From Auanema rhodensis (lineage: Eukaryota > Nematoda > Chromadorea > Rhabditida > Rhabditidae), in contig CAXKVF010000077.1 of the NCBI GenBank assembly GCA_964057225.1, positions 186,001-250,000 of the forward strand: a stretch of DNA of 64,000 bases, read 5' to 3'. Shown here piece by piece: positions 10,308 to 25,167 of this stretch (the first letter of the stretch is position 1; every line of letters starts with the position of its first letter). The notes under the pieces are model-generated. The model was not told the origin of the DNA and searched no databases. It worked only from the letters and a program-made list of their open reading frames with translations. The position numbers and the translations under genes were made by a program.

Positions 10308-12945
10308 CTTTCACGTGAAGCGAGTTACATACCAAGTGCACATCACGTGTACATTTAATTAGCATAAATTAAAGTTCACGTAAATTTCAAAGTCATGGTT
10401 ACCATGCACCAATATCAATAAAAATTTGTTTTTAGACTAATATGGACATGGGGAATCTAATTTTGAAAACCGCATCTCTTCATCTTTCACGTGAAGCGAG
10501 TTACATACCAAGTGCACATCACGTGTACATTTAATTAGCATAAATTAAAGTTCACGTAAATTTCAAAGTCATGGTTACCATGCACCAATATCAATAAAAA
10601 TTTGTTTTTAGACTAATATGGACATGGGGAATCTAATTTTGAAAATCGCATCTCTTTAACTTTCACGTGAAGCGAGTTACATACCAAGTGCACATCACGT
10701 GTACATTTAATTAGCATAAATTAAAGTTCACGTAAATTTCAAAGTCATGGTTACCATGAACCAATATCAATAAAAATTTGTTTTTAGACTAATATGGACA
10801 TGGGGAATCTAATTTTGAAAACCGCATCTCTTTATCTTTCACGTGAAGCGAGTTACATACCAAATGCACATCACGTGTACATTTAATTAGCATAAATTAA
10901 AGTTCACGTAACTTTCAAAGTCATGGTTACCATGCACCAATATCAATAAAAATTTGTTTTTAGACTAATATGGACATGGGGAATCTAATTTTGAAAACCG
11001 CATCTCTTTATCTTTCACGTGAAGCGAGTTACATACCAAGTGCACATCACGTGTACATTTAATTAGCATAAATTAAAGTTCACGTAAATTTCAAAGTCAT
11101 GGTTACCATGCACCAATATCAATAAAAATTTGTTTTTAGACTAATATGGACATGGGGAATCTAATTTTGAAAATCGCATCTCTTTAACTTTCACGTGAAG
11201 CGAGTTACATACCAAGTGCACATCACGTGTACATTTAATTAGCATAAATTAAAGTTCACGTAAATTTCAAAGTCATGGTTACCATGAACCAATATCAATA
11301 AAAATTTGTTTTTAGACTAATATGGACATGGGGAATCTAATTTTGAAAACCGCATCTCTTTATCTTTCACGTGAAGCGAGTTACATACCAAATGCACATC
11401 ACGTGTACATTTAATTAGCATAAATTAAAGTTCACGTAACTTTCAAAGTCATGGTTACCATGCACCAATATCAATAAAAATTTGTTTTTAGACTAATATG
11501 GACATGGGGAATCTAATTTTGAAAACCGCATCTCTTTATCTTTCACGTGAAGCGAGTTACATACCAAGTGCACATCACGTGTACATTTAATTAGCATAAA
11601 TTAAAGTTCACGTAAATTTCAAAGTCATGGTTACCATGAACCAATATCAATAAAAATTTGTTTTTAGACTAATATGGACATGGGGAATCTAATTTTGAAA
11701 ACCGCATCTCTTTATCTTTCACGTGAAGCGAGTTACATACCAAGTGCACATCACGTGTACATTTAATTAGCATAAATTAAAGTTCACGTAAATTTCAAAG
11801 TCATGGTTACCATGCACCAATATCAATAAAAATTTGTTTTTAGACTAATATGGACATGGGGAATCTAATTTTGAAAACCGCATCTCTTCATCTTTCACGT
11901 GAAGCGAGTTACATACCAAGTGCACATCACGTGTACATTTAATTAGCATAAATTAAAGTTCACGTAAATTTCAAAGTCATGGTTACCATGCACCAATATC
12001 AATAAAAATTTGTTTTTAGACTAATATGGACATGGGGAATCTAATTTTGAAAACCGCATCTCTTTAACTTTCACGTGAAGCGAGTTACATACCAAGTGCA
12101 CATCACGTGTACATTTAATTAGCATAAAGTAAAGTTCACGTAAATTTCAAAGTCATGGTTACCATGCACCAATATCAATAAAAATTTGTTTTTAGACTAA
12201 TATGGACATGGGGAATCTAATTTTGAAAACCGCATCTCTTTATCTTTCACGTGAAGCGAGTTACATACCAAATGCACATCACGTGTACATTTAATTAGCA
12301 TAAATTAAAGTTCACGTAACTTTCAAAGTCATGGTTACCATGCACCAATATCAATAAAAATTTGTTTTTAGACTAATATGGACATGGGGAATCTAATTGT
12401 GAAAACCGCATCTCTTTATCTTTCACGTGAAGCGAGTTACATACCAAGTGCACATCACGTGTACATTTAATTAGCATAAATTAAAGTTCACGTAAATTTC
12501 AAAGTCATGGTTACCATGCACCAATATCAATAAAAATTTGTTTTTAGACTAATATGGACATGGGGAATCTAATTTTGAAAACCGCATCTCTTCATCTTTC
12601 ACGTGAAGCGAGTTACATACCAAGTGCACATCACGTGTACATTTAATTAGCATAAATTAAAGTTCACGTAAATTTCAAAGTCATGGTTACCATGCACCAA
12701 TATCAATAAAAATTTGTTTTTAGACTAATATGGACATGGGGAATCTAATTTTGAAAACCGCATCTCTTTATCTTTCACGTGAAGCGAGTTACATACCAAG
12801 TGCACATCACGTGTACATTTAATTAGCATAAGTTAAAGTTCACGTAAATTTCAAAGTCATGGTTACCATGCACCAATATCAATAAAAATTTGTTTTTAAA
12901 CTAATATGGACATGGGGAATCTAATTTTGAAAACCGCATCTCTTC
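10308..12945. repeat. 18-monomer-offset (3168 bp) duplication, copy 2
   Basis: Partner of 7140-9777, sharing all type markers and the rare G161 and G79. The interval between the copies (9778-10307) holds units with C97 and T86/A99. The C97 then T86/A99 pair is itself doubled at 10033-10736 and again at 12849-13552. Confidence 0.9.
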
Positions 12946-14608
12946 ATCTTTCACGTGAAGCGAGTTACATACCAAGTGCACATCACGTGTACATTTAATT
13001 AGCATAAATTAAAGTTCACGTAAATTTCAAAGTCATGGTTACCATGCACCAATATCAATAAAAATTTGTTTTTAGACTAATATGGACATGGGGAATCTAA
13101 TTTTGAAAATCGCATCTCTTTAACTTTCACGTGAAGCGAGTTACATACCAAGTGCACATCACGTGTACATTTAATTAGCATAAATTAAAGTTCACGTAAA
13201 TTTCAAAGTCATGGTTACCATGCACCAATATCAATAAAAATTTGTTTTTAGACTAATATGGACATGGGGAATCTAATTTTGAAAACCGCATCTCTTCATC
13301 TTTCACGTGAAGCGAGTTACATACCAAGTGCACATCACGTGTACATTTAATTAGCATAAATTAAAGTTCACGTAAATTTCAAAGTCATGGTTACCATGCA
13401 CCAATATCAATAAAAATTTGTTTTTAGACTAATATGGACATGGGGAATCTAATTTTGAAAATCGCATCTCTTTAACTTTCACGTGAAGCGAGTTACATAC
13501 CAAGTGCACATCACGTGTACATTTAATTAGCATAAATTAAAGTTCACGTAAATTTCAAAGTCATGGTTACCATGAACCAATATCAATAAAAATTTGTTTT
13601 TAGACTAATATGGACATGGGGAATCTAATTTTGAAAACCGCATCTCTTTATCTTTCACGTGAAGCGAGTTACATACCAAATGCACATCACGTGTACATTT
13701 AATTAGCATAAATTAAAGTTCACGTAACTTTCAAAGTCATGGTTACCATGCACCAATATCAATAAAAATTTGTTTTTAGACTAATATGGACATGGGGAAT
13801 CTAATTTTGAAAACCGCATCTCTTTATCTTTCACGTGAAGCGAGTTACATACCAAGTGCACATCACGTGTACATTTAATTAGCATAAATTAAAGTTCACG
13901 TAAATTTCAAAGTCATGGTTACCATGAACCAATATCAATAAAAATTTGTTTTTAGACTAATATGGACATGGGGAATCTAATTTTGAAAACCGCATCTCTT
14001 TATCTTTCACGTGAAGCGAGTTACATACCAAGTGCACATCACGTGTACATTTAATTAGCATAAATTAAAGTTCACGTAAATTTCAAAGTCATGGTTACCA
14101 TGAACCAATATCAATAAAAATTTGTTTTTAGACTAATATGGACATGGGGAATCTAATTTTGAAAACCGCATCTCTTTATCTTTCACGTGAAGCGAGTTAC
14201 ATACCAAGTGCACATCACGTGTACATTTAATTAGCATAAGTTAAAGTTCACGTAAATTTCAAAGTCATGGTTACCATGCACCAATATCAATAAAAATTTG
14301 TTTTTAAACTAATATGGACATGGGGAATCTAATTTTGAAAACCGCATCTCTTTATCTTTCACGTGAAGCGAGTTACATACCAAGTGCACATCACGTGTAC
14401 ATTTAATTAGCATAAATTAAAGTTCACGTAAATTTCAAAGTCATGGTTACCATGCACCAATATCAATAAAAATTTGTTTTTAGACTAATATGGACATGGG
14501 GAATCTAATTTTGAAAACCGCATCTCTTTATCTTTCACGTGAAGCGAGTTACATACCAAGTGCACATCACGTGTACATTTAATTAGCATAAATTAAAGTT
14601 CACGTAAA

Positions 14609-16191
14609 TTTCAAAGTCATGGTTACCATGAACCAATATCAATAAAAATTTCTTTTTAGACTAATATGGACATGGGGAATCTAATTTTGAAAACCGCATC
14701 TCTTTATCTTTCACGTGAAGCGAGTTACATACCAAGAGCACATCACGTGTACATTTAATTAGCATAAATTAAAGTTCACGTAAATTTCAAAGTCATGGTT
14801 ACCATGAACCAATATCAATAAAAATTTGTTTTTAGACTAATATGGACATGGGGAATCTAATTTTGAAAACCGCATCATTTATCTTTCACGTGAAGCGAGT
14901 TACATACCAAGTGCCCATCACGTGTACATTTAATTAGCATAAATTAAAGTTCACGTAAATTTCAAAGTCATGGTTACCATGCACCAATATCAATAAAAAT
15001 TTGTTTTTAGACTAATATGGACATGGGGAATCTAATTTCGAAAACCGCATCTCTTTATCTTTCACGTGAAGCGAGTTACATACCAAGTGCACATCACGTG
15101 TACATTTAATTAGCATAAATTAAAGTTCACGTAAATTTCAAAGTCATGGTTACCATGAACCAATATCAATAAAAATTTCTTTTTAGACTAATATGGACAT
15201 GGGGAATCTAATTTTGAAAACCGCATCTCTTTATCTTTCACGTGAAGCGAGTTACATACCAAGAGCACATCACGTGTACATTTAATTTGCATAAATTAAA
15301 GTTCACGTAAATTTCAAAGTCATGGTTACCATGAACCAATATCAATAAAAATTTGTTTTTAGACTAATATGGACATGGGGAATCTAATTTTGAAAACCGC
15401 ATCTCTTTATCTTTCACGTGAAGCGAGTTACATACCAAGTGCCCATCACGTGTACATTTAATTAGCATAAATTAAAGTTCACGTAAATTTCAAAGTCATG
15501 GTTACCATGCACCAATATCAATAAAAATTTGTTTTTAGACTAATATGGACATGGGGAATCTAATTTTGAAAACCGCATCTCGTTATCTTTCACGTGAAGC
15601 GAGTTACATACCAAGTGCACATCACGTGTACATTTAATTAGCATAAATTAAAGTTCACGTAAATTTCAAAGTCATGGTTACCATGCACCAATATCAATAA
15701 AAATTTGTTTTTAGACTAATATGGACATGGGGAATCTAATTTTGAAAACCGCATCTCTTTATCTTTCACGTGAACCGAGTTACATACCAAGTGCACATCA
15801 CGTGTACATTTAATTAGCATAAATTAAAGTTCACGTAAATTTCAAAGTCATGGTTACCATGCACCAATATCAATACAAATTTGTTTTTAGACTAATATGG
15901 ACATGGGGAATCTAATTTTGAAAACCGCATCTCTTTATCTTTCACGTGAAGCGAGTTACATACCAAGTGCCCATCACGTGTACATTTAATTAGCATAAAT
16001 TAAAGTTCACGTAAATTTCAAAGTCATGGTTACCATGCACCAATATCAATAAAAATTTGTTTTTAGACTAATATGGACATGGGGAATCTAAATTTGAAAA
16101 CCGCATCTCCTTATCTTTCACGTGAAGCGAGTTACATACCTAGTGCACATCACGTGTACATTTAATTAGCATAAATTAAAGTTCACGTAAA
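14609..16191. repeat. Zone C: seam of diverged monomers
   Basis: Nine units with many private changes: C44 and A129 (14609 and 15136), T153 (15136), C80 (14960), C112 (15664), C37 (15840), A77 and T126 (16016). A three-unit duplication is visible: 14609, 14785, 14960 resemble 15136, 15312, 15488 (C44/A129; A23/C132; C23). It separates the marker set of zone B (A51, T86, A128) from that of zone D (G30, C96, C132). Confidence 0.8.
14785..14959. repeat. 175-bp monomer (1-bp deletion)
   Basis: This unit is one base short: CTCTTT at 92-97 is reduced to CATTT, best read as an A94 allele with one T lost at 93. The next unit starts at 14960 instead of 14961. Its duplicate partner at 15312 is full length, so the loss happened after that duplication or was repaired in the partner. 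Confidence 0.9.
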
Positions 16192-16367
16192 TTTCAAAGT
16201 CATGGTTACCATGCACCAATATCAATAAAAATTTGTTTTTAGACTAATATGGACATGGGGAATCTAATTTTGAAAACCGCATCTCTTCATCTTTCACGTG
16301 AAGCGAGTTACATACCAAGTGCACATCACGTGTACATTTAATTAGCATAAATTAAAGTTCACGTAAA

Positions 16368-17423
16368 TTTCAAAGTCATGGTTACCATGCACCAATGTCA
16401 ATAAAAATTTGTTTTTAGACTAATATGGACATGGGGAATATAATTTTGAAAACCGCATCTCTTCATCTTTCACGTGAAGCGAGTTACATACCAAGTGCAC
16501 ATCACGTGTACATTTAATTAGCATAAATTAAAGTTCACGTAAATTTCAAAGTCATGGTTACCATGCACCAATATCAATAAAAATTTGTTTTTAGACTAAT
16601 ATGGACATGGGGAATCTAATTTTGAAAACCGCATCTCTTTATCTTTCACGTGAAGCGAGTTACATACCAAGTGCACATCACGTGTACATTTAATTAGCAT
16701 AAATTAAAGTTCACGTAATTTTCAAAGTCATGGTTACCATGAACCAATATCAATAAAAATTTGTTTTTAGACTAATATGGACATGGGGAATCTAATTTTG
16801 AAAACCGCATCTCTTTATCTTTCACGTGAAGCGAGTTACATACCAAGTGCACATCACGTGTACATTTAATTAGCATAAATTAAAGTTCACGTAAATTTCA
16901 AAGTCATGGTTACCATGCACCAATGTCAATAAAAATTTGTTTTTAGACTAATATGGACATGGGGAATATAATTTTGAAAACCGCATCTCTTCATCTTTCA
17001 CGTGAAGCGAGTTACATACCAAGTGCACATCACGTGTACATTTAATTAGCATAAATTAAAGTTCACGTAAATTTCAAAGTCATGGTTACCATGCACCAAT
17101 ATCAATAAAAATTTGTTTTTAGACTAATATGGACATGGGGAATCTAATTTTGAAAACCGCATCTCTTTATCTTTCACGTGAAGCGAGTTACATACCAAGT
17201 GCACATCACGTGTACATTTAATTAGCATAAATTAAAGTTCACGTAATTTTCAAAGTCATGGTTACCATGAACCAATATCAATAAAAATTTGTTTTTAGAC
17301 TAATATGGACATGGGGAATCTAATTTTGAAAACCGCATCTCTTTATCTTTCACGTGAAGCGAGTTACATACCAAGTGCACATCACGTGTACATTTAATTA
17401 GCATAAATTAAAGTTCACGTAAA
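16368..17423. repeat. 3-monomer (528 bp) tandem duplication
   Basis: Units 16368, 16544, 16720 (G30 with A73 and C97; T176; A23) are repeated at 16896, 17072, 17248. A73 (GAATATAAT) and T176 are seen only in these two copies within the window, which makes the copying event plain. Confidence 0.9.
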
Positions 17424-18831
17424 TTTCAAAGTCATGGTTACCATGCACCAATATCAATAAAAATTTGTTTTTAGACTAATATGGACATGGGGAATCTAAT
17501 TTTGAAAACCGCATCTCTTTATCTTTCACGTGAAGCGAGTTACATACCAAGTGCACATCACGTGTACATTTAATTAGCATAAATTAAAGTTCACGTAAAT
17601 TTCAAAGTCATGGTTACCATGCACCAATGTCAATAAAAATTTGTTTTTAGACTAATATGGACATGGGGAATCTAATTTTGAAAACCGCATCTCTTTATCT
17701 TTCACGTGAAGCGAGTTACATACCAAGTGCACATCACGTGTACATTTAATTAGCATAAATTAAAGTTCACGTAAATTTCAAAGTCATGGTTGCCATGAAC
17801 CAATATCAATAAAAATTTGTTTTTAGACTAATATGGACATGGGGAATCTAATTTTGAAAACCGCATCTCTTCATCTTTCACGTGAAGCGAGTTACATACC
17901 AAGTGCACATCACGTGTACATTTAATTAGCATAAATTAAAGTTCACGTAAATTTCAAAGTCATGGTTACCATGCACCAATATCAATAAAAATTTGTTTTT
18001 AGACTAATATGGACATGGGGAATCTAATTTTGAAAACCGCATCTCTTTATCTTTCACGTGAAGCGAGTTACATACCAAGTGCACATCACGTGTACATTTA
18101 ATTAGCATAAATTAAAGTTCACGTAAATTTCAAAGTCATGGTTACCATGAACCAATATCAATAAAAATTTGTTTTTAGACTAATATGGACATGGGGAATC
18201 TAATTTTGAAAACCGCATCTCTTTATCTTTCACGTGAAGCGAGTTACATACCAAGTGCACATCACGTGTACATTTAATTAGCATAAATTAAAGTTCACGT
18301 AAATTTCAAAGTCATGGTTACCATGAACCAATATCAATAAAAATTTGTTTTTAGACTAATATGGACATGGGGAATCTAATTTTGAAAACCGCATCTCTTT
18401 ATCTTTCACGTGAAGCGAGTTACATACCAAGTGCCCATCACGTGTACATTTAATTAGCATAAATTAAAGTTCACGTAAATTTCAAAGTCATGGTTACCAT
18501 GCACCAATATCAATAAAAATTTGTTTTTAGACTAATATGGACATGGGGAATCTAATTTTGAAAACCGCATCTCCTTATCTTTCACGTGAAGCGAGTTACA
18601 TACCAAGTGCACATCACGTGTACATTTAATTAGCATAAATTAAAGTTCACGTAAATTTCAAAGTCATGGTTACCATGCACCAATATCAATAAAAATTTGT
18701 TTTTAGACTAATATGGACATGGGGAATCTAATTTTGAAAACCGCATCTCTTCATCTTTCACGTGAAGCGAGTTACATACCAAGTGCACATCACGTGTACA
18801 TTTAATTAGCATAAATTAAAGTTCACGTAAA

Positions 18832-21295
18832 TTTCAAAGTCATGGTTACCATGCACCAATGTCAATAAGAATTTGTTTTTAGACTAATATGGACATGGGG
18901 AATCTAATTTTGAAAACCGCATCTCTTCATCTTTCACGTGAAGCGAGTTACATACCAAGTGCACATCACCTGTACATTTAATTAGCATAAATTAAAGTTC
19001 ACGTAAATTTCAAAGTCATGGTTACCATGCACCAATATCAATAAAAATTTGTTTTTAGACTAATATGGACATGGGGAATCTAATTTTGAAAACCGCATCT
19101 CTTCATCTTTCACGTGAAGCGAGTTACATACCAAGTGCACATCACGTGTACATTTAATTAGCATAAATTAAAGTTCACGTAAATTTCAAAGTCATGGTTA
19201 CCATGCACCAATATCAATAAAAATTTGTTTTTAGACTAATATGGACATGGGGAATCTAATTTTGAAAACCGCATCTCTTCATCTTTCACGTGAAGCGAGT
19301 TACATACCAAGTGCACATCACGTGTACATTTAATTAGCATAAATTAAAGTTCACGTAAATTTCAAAGTCATGGTTACCATGCACCAATATCAATAAAAAT
19401 TTGTTTTTAGACTAATATGGACATGGGGAATCTAATTTTGAAAACCGCATCTCTCTATCTTTCACGTGAAGCGAGTTACATACCAAGTGCACATCACGTG
19501 TACATTTAATTAGCATAAATTAAAGTTCACGTAAATTTCAAAGTCATGGTTACCATGCACCAATGTCAATAAAAATTTGTTTTTAGACTAATATGGACAT
19601 GGGGAATCTAATTTTGAAAACCGCATCTCTTCATCTTTCACGTGAAGCGAGTTACATACCAAGTGCACATCACGTGTACATTTAATTAGCATAAATTAAA
19701 GTTCACGTAAATTTCAAAGTCATGGTTACCATGCACCAATATCAATAAAAATTTGTTTTTAGACTAATATGGACATGGGGAATCTAATTTTGAAAACCGC
19801 ATCTCTTTATCTTTCACGTAAAGCGAGTTACATACCAAGTGCACATCACGTGTACATTTAATTAGCATAAATTAAAGTTCACGTAAATTTCAAAGTCATG
19901 GTTACCATGAACCAATATCAATAAAAATTTGTTTTTAGACTAATATGGACATGGGGAATCTAATTTTGAAAACCGCATCTCTTTATCTTTCACGTGAAGC
20001 GAGTTACATACCAAGTGCACATCACGTGTACATTTAATTAGCATAAATTAAAGTTCACGTAAATTTCAAAGTCATGGTTACCATGCACCAATGTCAATAA
20101 AAATTTGTTTTTAGACTAATATGGACATGGGGAATCTAATTTTGAAAACCGCATCTCTTCATCTTTCACGTGAAGCGAGTTACATACCAAGTGCACATCA
20201 CCTGTACATTTAATTAGCATAAATTAAAGTTCACGTAAATTTCAAAGTCATGGTTACCATGCACCAATATCAATAAAAATTTGTTTTTAGACTAATATGG
20301 ACATGGGGAATCTAATTTTGAAAACCGCATCTCTTCATCTTTCACGTGAAGCGAGTTACATACCAAGTGCACATCACGTGTACATTTAATTAGCATAAAT
20401 TAAAGTTCACGTAAATTTCAAAGTCATGGTTACCATGCACCAATATCAATAAAAATTTGTTTTTAGACTAATATGGACATGGGGAATCTAATTTTGAAAA
20501 CCGCATCTCTTCATCTTTCACGTGAAGCGAGTTACATACCAAGTGCACATCACGTGTACATTTAATTAGCATAAATTAAAGTTCACGTAAATTTCAAAGT
20601 CATGGTTACCATGCACCAATATCAATAAAAATTTGTTTTTAGACTAATATGGACATGGGGAATCTAATTTTGAAAACCGCATCTCTCTATCTTTCACGTG
20701 AAGCGAGTTACATACCAAGTGCACATCACGTGTACATTTAATTAGCATAAATTAAAGTTCACGTAAATTTCAAAGTCATGGTTACCATGCACCAATGTCA
20801 ATAAAAATTTGTTTTTAGACTAATATGGACATGGGGAATCTAATTTTGAAAACCGCATCTCTTCATCTTTCACGTGAAGCGAGTTACATACCAAGTGCAC
20901 ATCACGTGTACATTTAATTAGCATAAATTAAAGTTCACGTAAATTTCAAAGTCATGGTTACCATGCACCAATATCAATAAAAATTTGTTTTTAGACTAAT
21001 ATGGACATGGGGAATCTAATTTTGAAAACCGCATCTCTTTATCTTTCACGTAAAGCGAGTTACATACCAAGTGCACATCACGTGTACATTTAATTAGCAT
21101 AAATTAAAGTTCACGTAAATTTCAAAGTCATGGTTACCATGAACCAATATCAATAAAAATTTGTTTTTAGACTAATATGGACATGGGGAATCTAATTTTG
21201 AAAACCGCATCTCTTTATCTTTCACGTGAAGCGAGTTACATACCAAGTGCACATCACGTGTACATTTAATTAGCATAAATTAAAGTTCACGTAAA
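18832..21295. repeat. 7-monomer (1232 bp) tandem duplication
   Basis: Units 18832-20063 (G30 with CACCTG; C97; C97; C96; G30; A109; A23) are followed directly by 20064-21295 with the same order. The first copy has a private G38 in its first unit. Each copy contains one unit without box 2 and one without box 1. Confidence 0.9.
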
Positions 21296-23231
21296 TTTCA
21301 AAGTCATGGTTGCCATGAACCAATATCAATAAAAATTTGTTTTTAGACTAATATGGACATGGGGAATCTAATTTTGAAAACCGCATCTCTTCATCTTTCA
21401 CGTGAAGCGAGTTACATACCAAGTGCACATCACGTGTACATTTAATTAGCATAAATTAAAGTTCACGTAAATTTCAAAGTCATGGTTACCATGCACCAAT
21501 ATCAATAAAAATTTGTTTTTAGACTAATATGGACATGGGGAATCTAATTTTGAAAACCGCATCTCTTTATCTTTCACGTGAAGCGAGTTACATACCAAGT
21601 GCACATCACGTGTACATTTAATTAGCATAAATTAAAGTTCACGTAAATTTCAAAGTCATGGTTACCATGCACCAATATCAATAAAAATTTGTTTTTAGAC
21701 TAATATGGACATGGGGAATCTAATTTTGAAAACCGCATCTCTTTATCTTTCACGTGAAGCGAGTTACATACCAAGTGCACATCACGTGTACATTTAATTA
21801 GCATAAATTAAAGTTCACGTAAATTTCAAAGTCATGGTTACCATGAACCAATATCAATAAAAATTTGTTTTTAGACTAATATGGACATGGGGAATCTAAT
21901 TTTGAAAACCGCATCTCTTTATCTTTCACGTGAAGCGAGTTACATACCAAGTGCACATCACGTGTACATTTAATTAGCATAAATTAAAGTTCACGTAAAT
22001 TTCAAAGTCATGGTTGCCATGAACCAATATCAATAAAAATTTGTTTTTAGACTAATATGGACATGGGGAATCTAATTTTGAAAACCGCATCTCTTCATCT
22101 TTCACGTGAAGCGAGTTACATACCAAGTGCACATCACGTGTACATTTAATTAGCATAAATTAAAGTTCACGTAAATTTCAAAGTCATGGTTACCATGCAC
22201 CAATATCAATAAAAATTTGTTTTTAGACTAATATGGACATGGGGAATCTAATTTTGAAAACCGCATCTCTTCATCTTTCACGTGAAGCGAGTTACATACC
22301 AAGTGCACATCACGTGTACATTTAATTAGCATAAATTAAAGTTCACGTAAATTTCAAAGTCATGGTTACCATGCACCAATGTCAATAAAAATTTGTTTTT
22401 GGACTAATATGGACATGGGGAATCTAATTTTGAAAACCGCATCTCTTCATCTTTCACGTGAAGCGAGTTACATACCAAGTGCACATCACCTGTACATTTA
22501 ATTAGCATAAATTAAAGTTCACGTAAATTTCAAAGTCATGGTTACCATGCACCAATATCAATAAAAATTTGTTTTTAGACTAATATGGACATGGGGAATC
22601 TAATTTTGAAAACCGCATCTCTTCATCTTTCACGTGAAGCGAGTTACATACCAAGTGCACATCACGTGTACATTTAATTAGCATAAATTAAAGTTCACGT
22701 AAATTTCAAAGTCATGGTTACCATGCACCAATATCAATAAAAATTTGTTTTTAGACTAATATGGACATGGGGAATCTAATTTTGAAAACCGCATCTCTTC
22801 ATCTTTCACGTGAAGCGAGTTACATACCAAGTGCACATCACGTGTACATTTAATTAGCATAAATTAAAGTTCACGTAAATTTCAAAGTCATGGTTACCAT
22901 GCACCAATATCAATAAAAATTTGTTTTTAGACTAATATGGACATGGGGAATCTAATTTTGAAAACCGCATCTCTCTATCTTTCACGTGAAGCGAGTTACA
23001 TACCAAGTGCACATCACGTGTACATTTAATTAGCATAAATTAAAGTTCACGTAAATTTCAAAGTCATGGTTACCATGCACCAATATCAATAAAAATTTGT
23101 TTTTAGACTAATATGGACATGGGGAATCTAATTTTGAAAACCGCATCTCTTTATCTTTCACGTGAAGCGAGTTACATACCAAGTGCACATCACGTGTACA
23201 TTTAATTAGCATAAATTAAAGTTCACGTAAA

Positions 23232-25167
23232 TTTCAAAGTCATGGTTACCATGAACCAATATCAATAAAAATTTGTTTTTAGACTAATATGGACATGGGG
23301 AATCTAATTTTGAAAACCGCATCTCTTTATCTTTCACGTGAAGCGAGTTACATACCAAGTGCCCATCACGTGTACATTTAATTAGCATAAATTAAAGTTC
23401 ACGTAAATTTCAAAGTCATGGTTACCATGCACCAATATCAATAAAAATTTGTTTTTAGACTAATATGGACATGGGGAATCTAATTTTGAAAACCGCATCT
23501 CTTCATCTTTCACGTGAAGCGAGTTACATACCAAGTGCACATCACGTGTACATTTAATTAGCATAAATTAAAGTTCACGTAAATTTCAAAGTCATGGTTA
23601 CCATGCACCAATATCAATAAAAATTTGTTTTTAGACTAATATGGACATGGGGAATCTAATTTTGAAAACCGCATCTCTTCATCTTTCACGTGAAGCGAGT
23701 TACATACCAAGTGCACATCACGTGTACATTTAATTAGCATAAATTAAAGTTCACGTAAATTTCAAAGTCATGGTTACCATGCACCAATGTCAATAAAAAT
23801 TTGTTTTTGGACTAATATGGACATGGGGAATCTAATTTTGAAAACCGCATCTCTTCATCTTTCACGTGAAGCGAGTTACATACCAAGTGCACATCACGTG
23901 TACATTTAATTAGCATAAATTAAAGTTCACGTAAATTTCAAAGTCATGGTTACCATGCACCAATATCAATAAAAATTTGTTTTTAGACTAATATGGACAT
24001 GGGGAATCTAATTTTGAAAACCGCATCTCTTCATCTTTCACGTGAAGCGAGTTACATACCAAGTGCACATCACGTGTACATTTAATTAGCATAAATTAAA
24101 GTTCACGTAAATTTCAAAGTCATGGTTACCATGCACCAATATCAATAATAATTTGTTTTTAGACTAATATGGACATGGGGAATCTAATTTTGAAAACCGC
24201 ATCTCTTCATCTTTCACGTGAAGCGAGTTACATACCAAGTGCACATCACGTGTACATTTAATTAGCATAAATTAAAGTTCACGTAAATTTCAAAGTCATG
24301 GTTACCATGCACCAATATCAATAAAAATTTGTTTTTAGACTAATATGGACATGGGGAATCTAATTTTGAAAACCGCATCTCTCTATCTTTCACGTGAAGC
24401 GAGTTACATACCAAGTGCACATCACGTGTACATTTAATTAGCATAAATTAAAGTTCACGTAAATTTCAAAGTCATGGTTACCATGCACCAATGTCAATAA
24501 AAATTTGTTTTTAGACTAATATGGACATGGGGAATCTAATTTTGAAAACCGCATCTCTTCATCTTTCACGTGAAGCGAGTTACATACCAAGTGCACATCA
24601 CGTGTACATTTAATTAGCATAAATTAAAGTTCACGTAAATTTCAAAGTCATGGTTACCATGCACCAATATCAATAAAAATTTGTTTTTAGACTAATATGG
24701 ACATGGGGAATCTAATTTTGAAAACCGCATCTCTTTATCTTTCACGTAAAGCGAGTTACATACCAAGTGCACATCACGTGTACATTTAATTAGCATAAAT
24801 TAAAGTTCACGTAAATTTCAAAGTCATGGTTACCATGAACCAATATCAATAAAAATTTGTTTTTAGACTAATATGGACATGGGGAATCTAATTTTGAAAA
24901 CCGCATCTCTTTATCTTTCACGTGAAGCGAGTTACATACCAAGTGCACATCACGTGTACATTTAATTAGCATAAATTAAAGTTCACGTAAATTTCAAAGT
25001 CATGGTTGCCATGAACCAATATCAATAAAAATTTGTTTTTAGACTAATATGGACATGGGGAATCTAATTTTGAAAACCGCATCTCTTTATCTTTCACGTG
25101 AAGCGAGTTACATACCAAGTGCACATCACGTGTACATTTAATTAGCATAAATTAAAGTTCACGTAAA
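23232..25167. repeat. 11-monomer HOR, copy 1
   Basis: Eleven units from the C132 monomer at 23232 to the G17 monomer at 24992. It agrees with the copy at 25168-27103 unit by unit, except that the second unit has C97 instead of C95, the fourth has intact box 2, and the sixth has T38. Confidence 0.88.

Larger units (their letters stand above)
3169..14608. repeat. Zone B: nested 5-, 7-, 10- and 18-monomer duplications
   Basis: Sixty-six monomers built from a few linked types: G160 followed by an A51 unit; C97 units; T86 with A99 on the same unit; and A23 with A128 and C176 on the same unit. These types appear in changing order. Overlapping copies are seen at offsets of 880, 1760, 1232 and 3168 bp, so the zone has been re-duplicated several times with different unit numbers. 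No gene or insertion is present. Confidence 0.9.
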
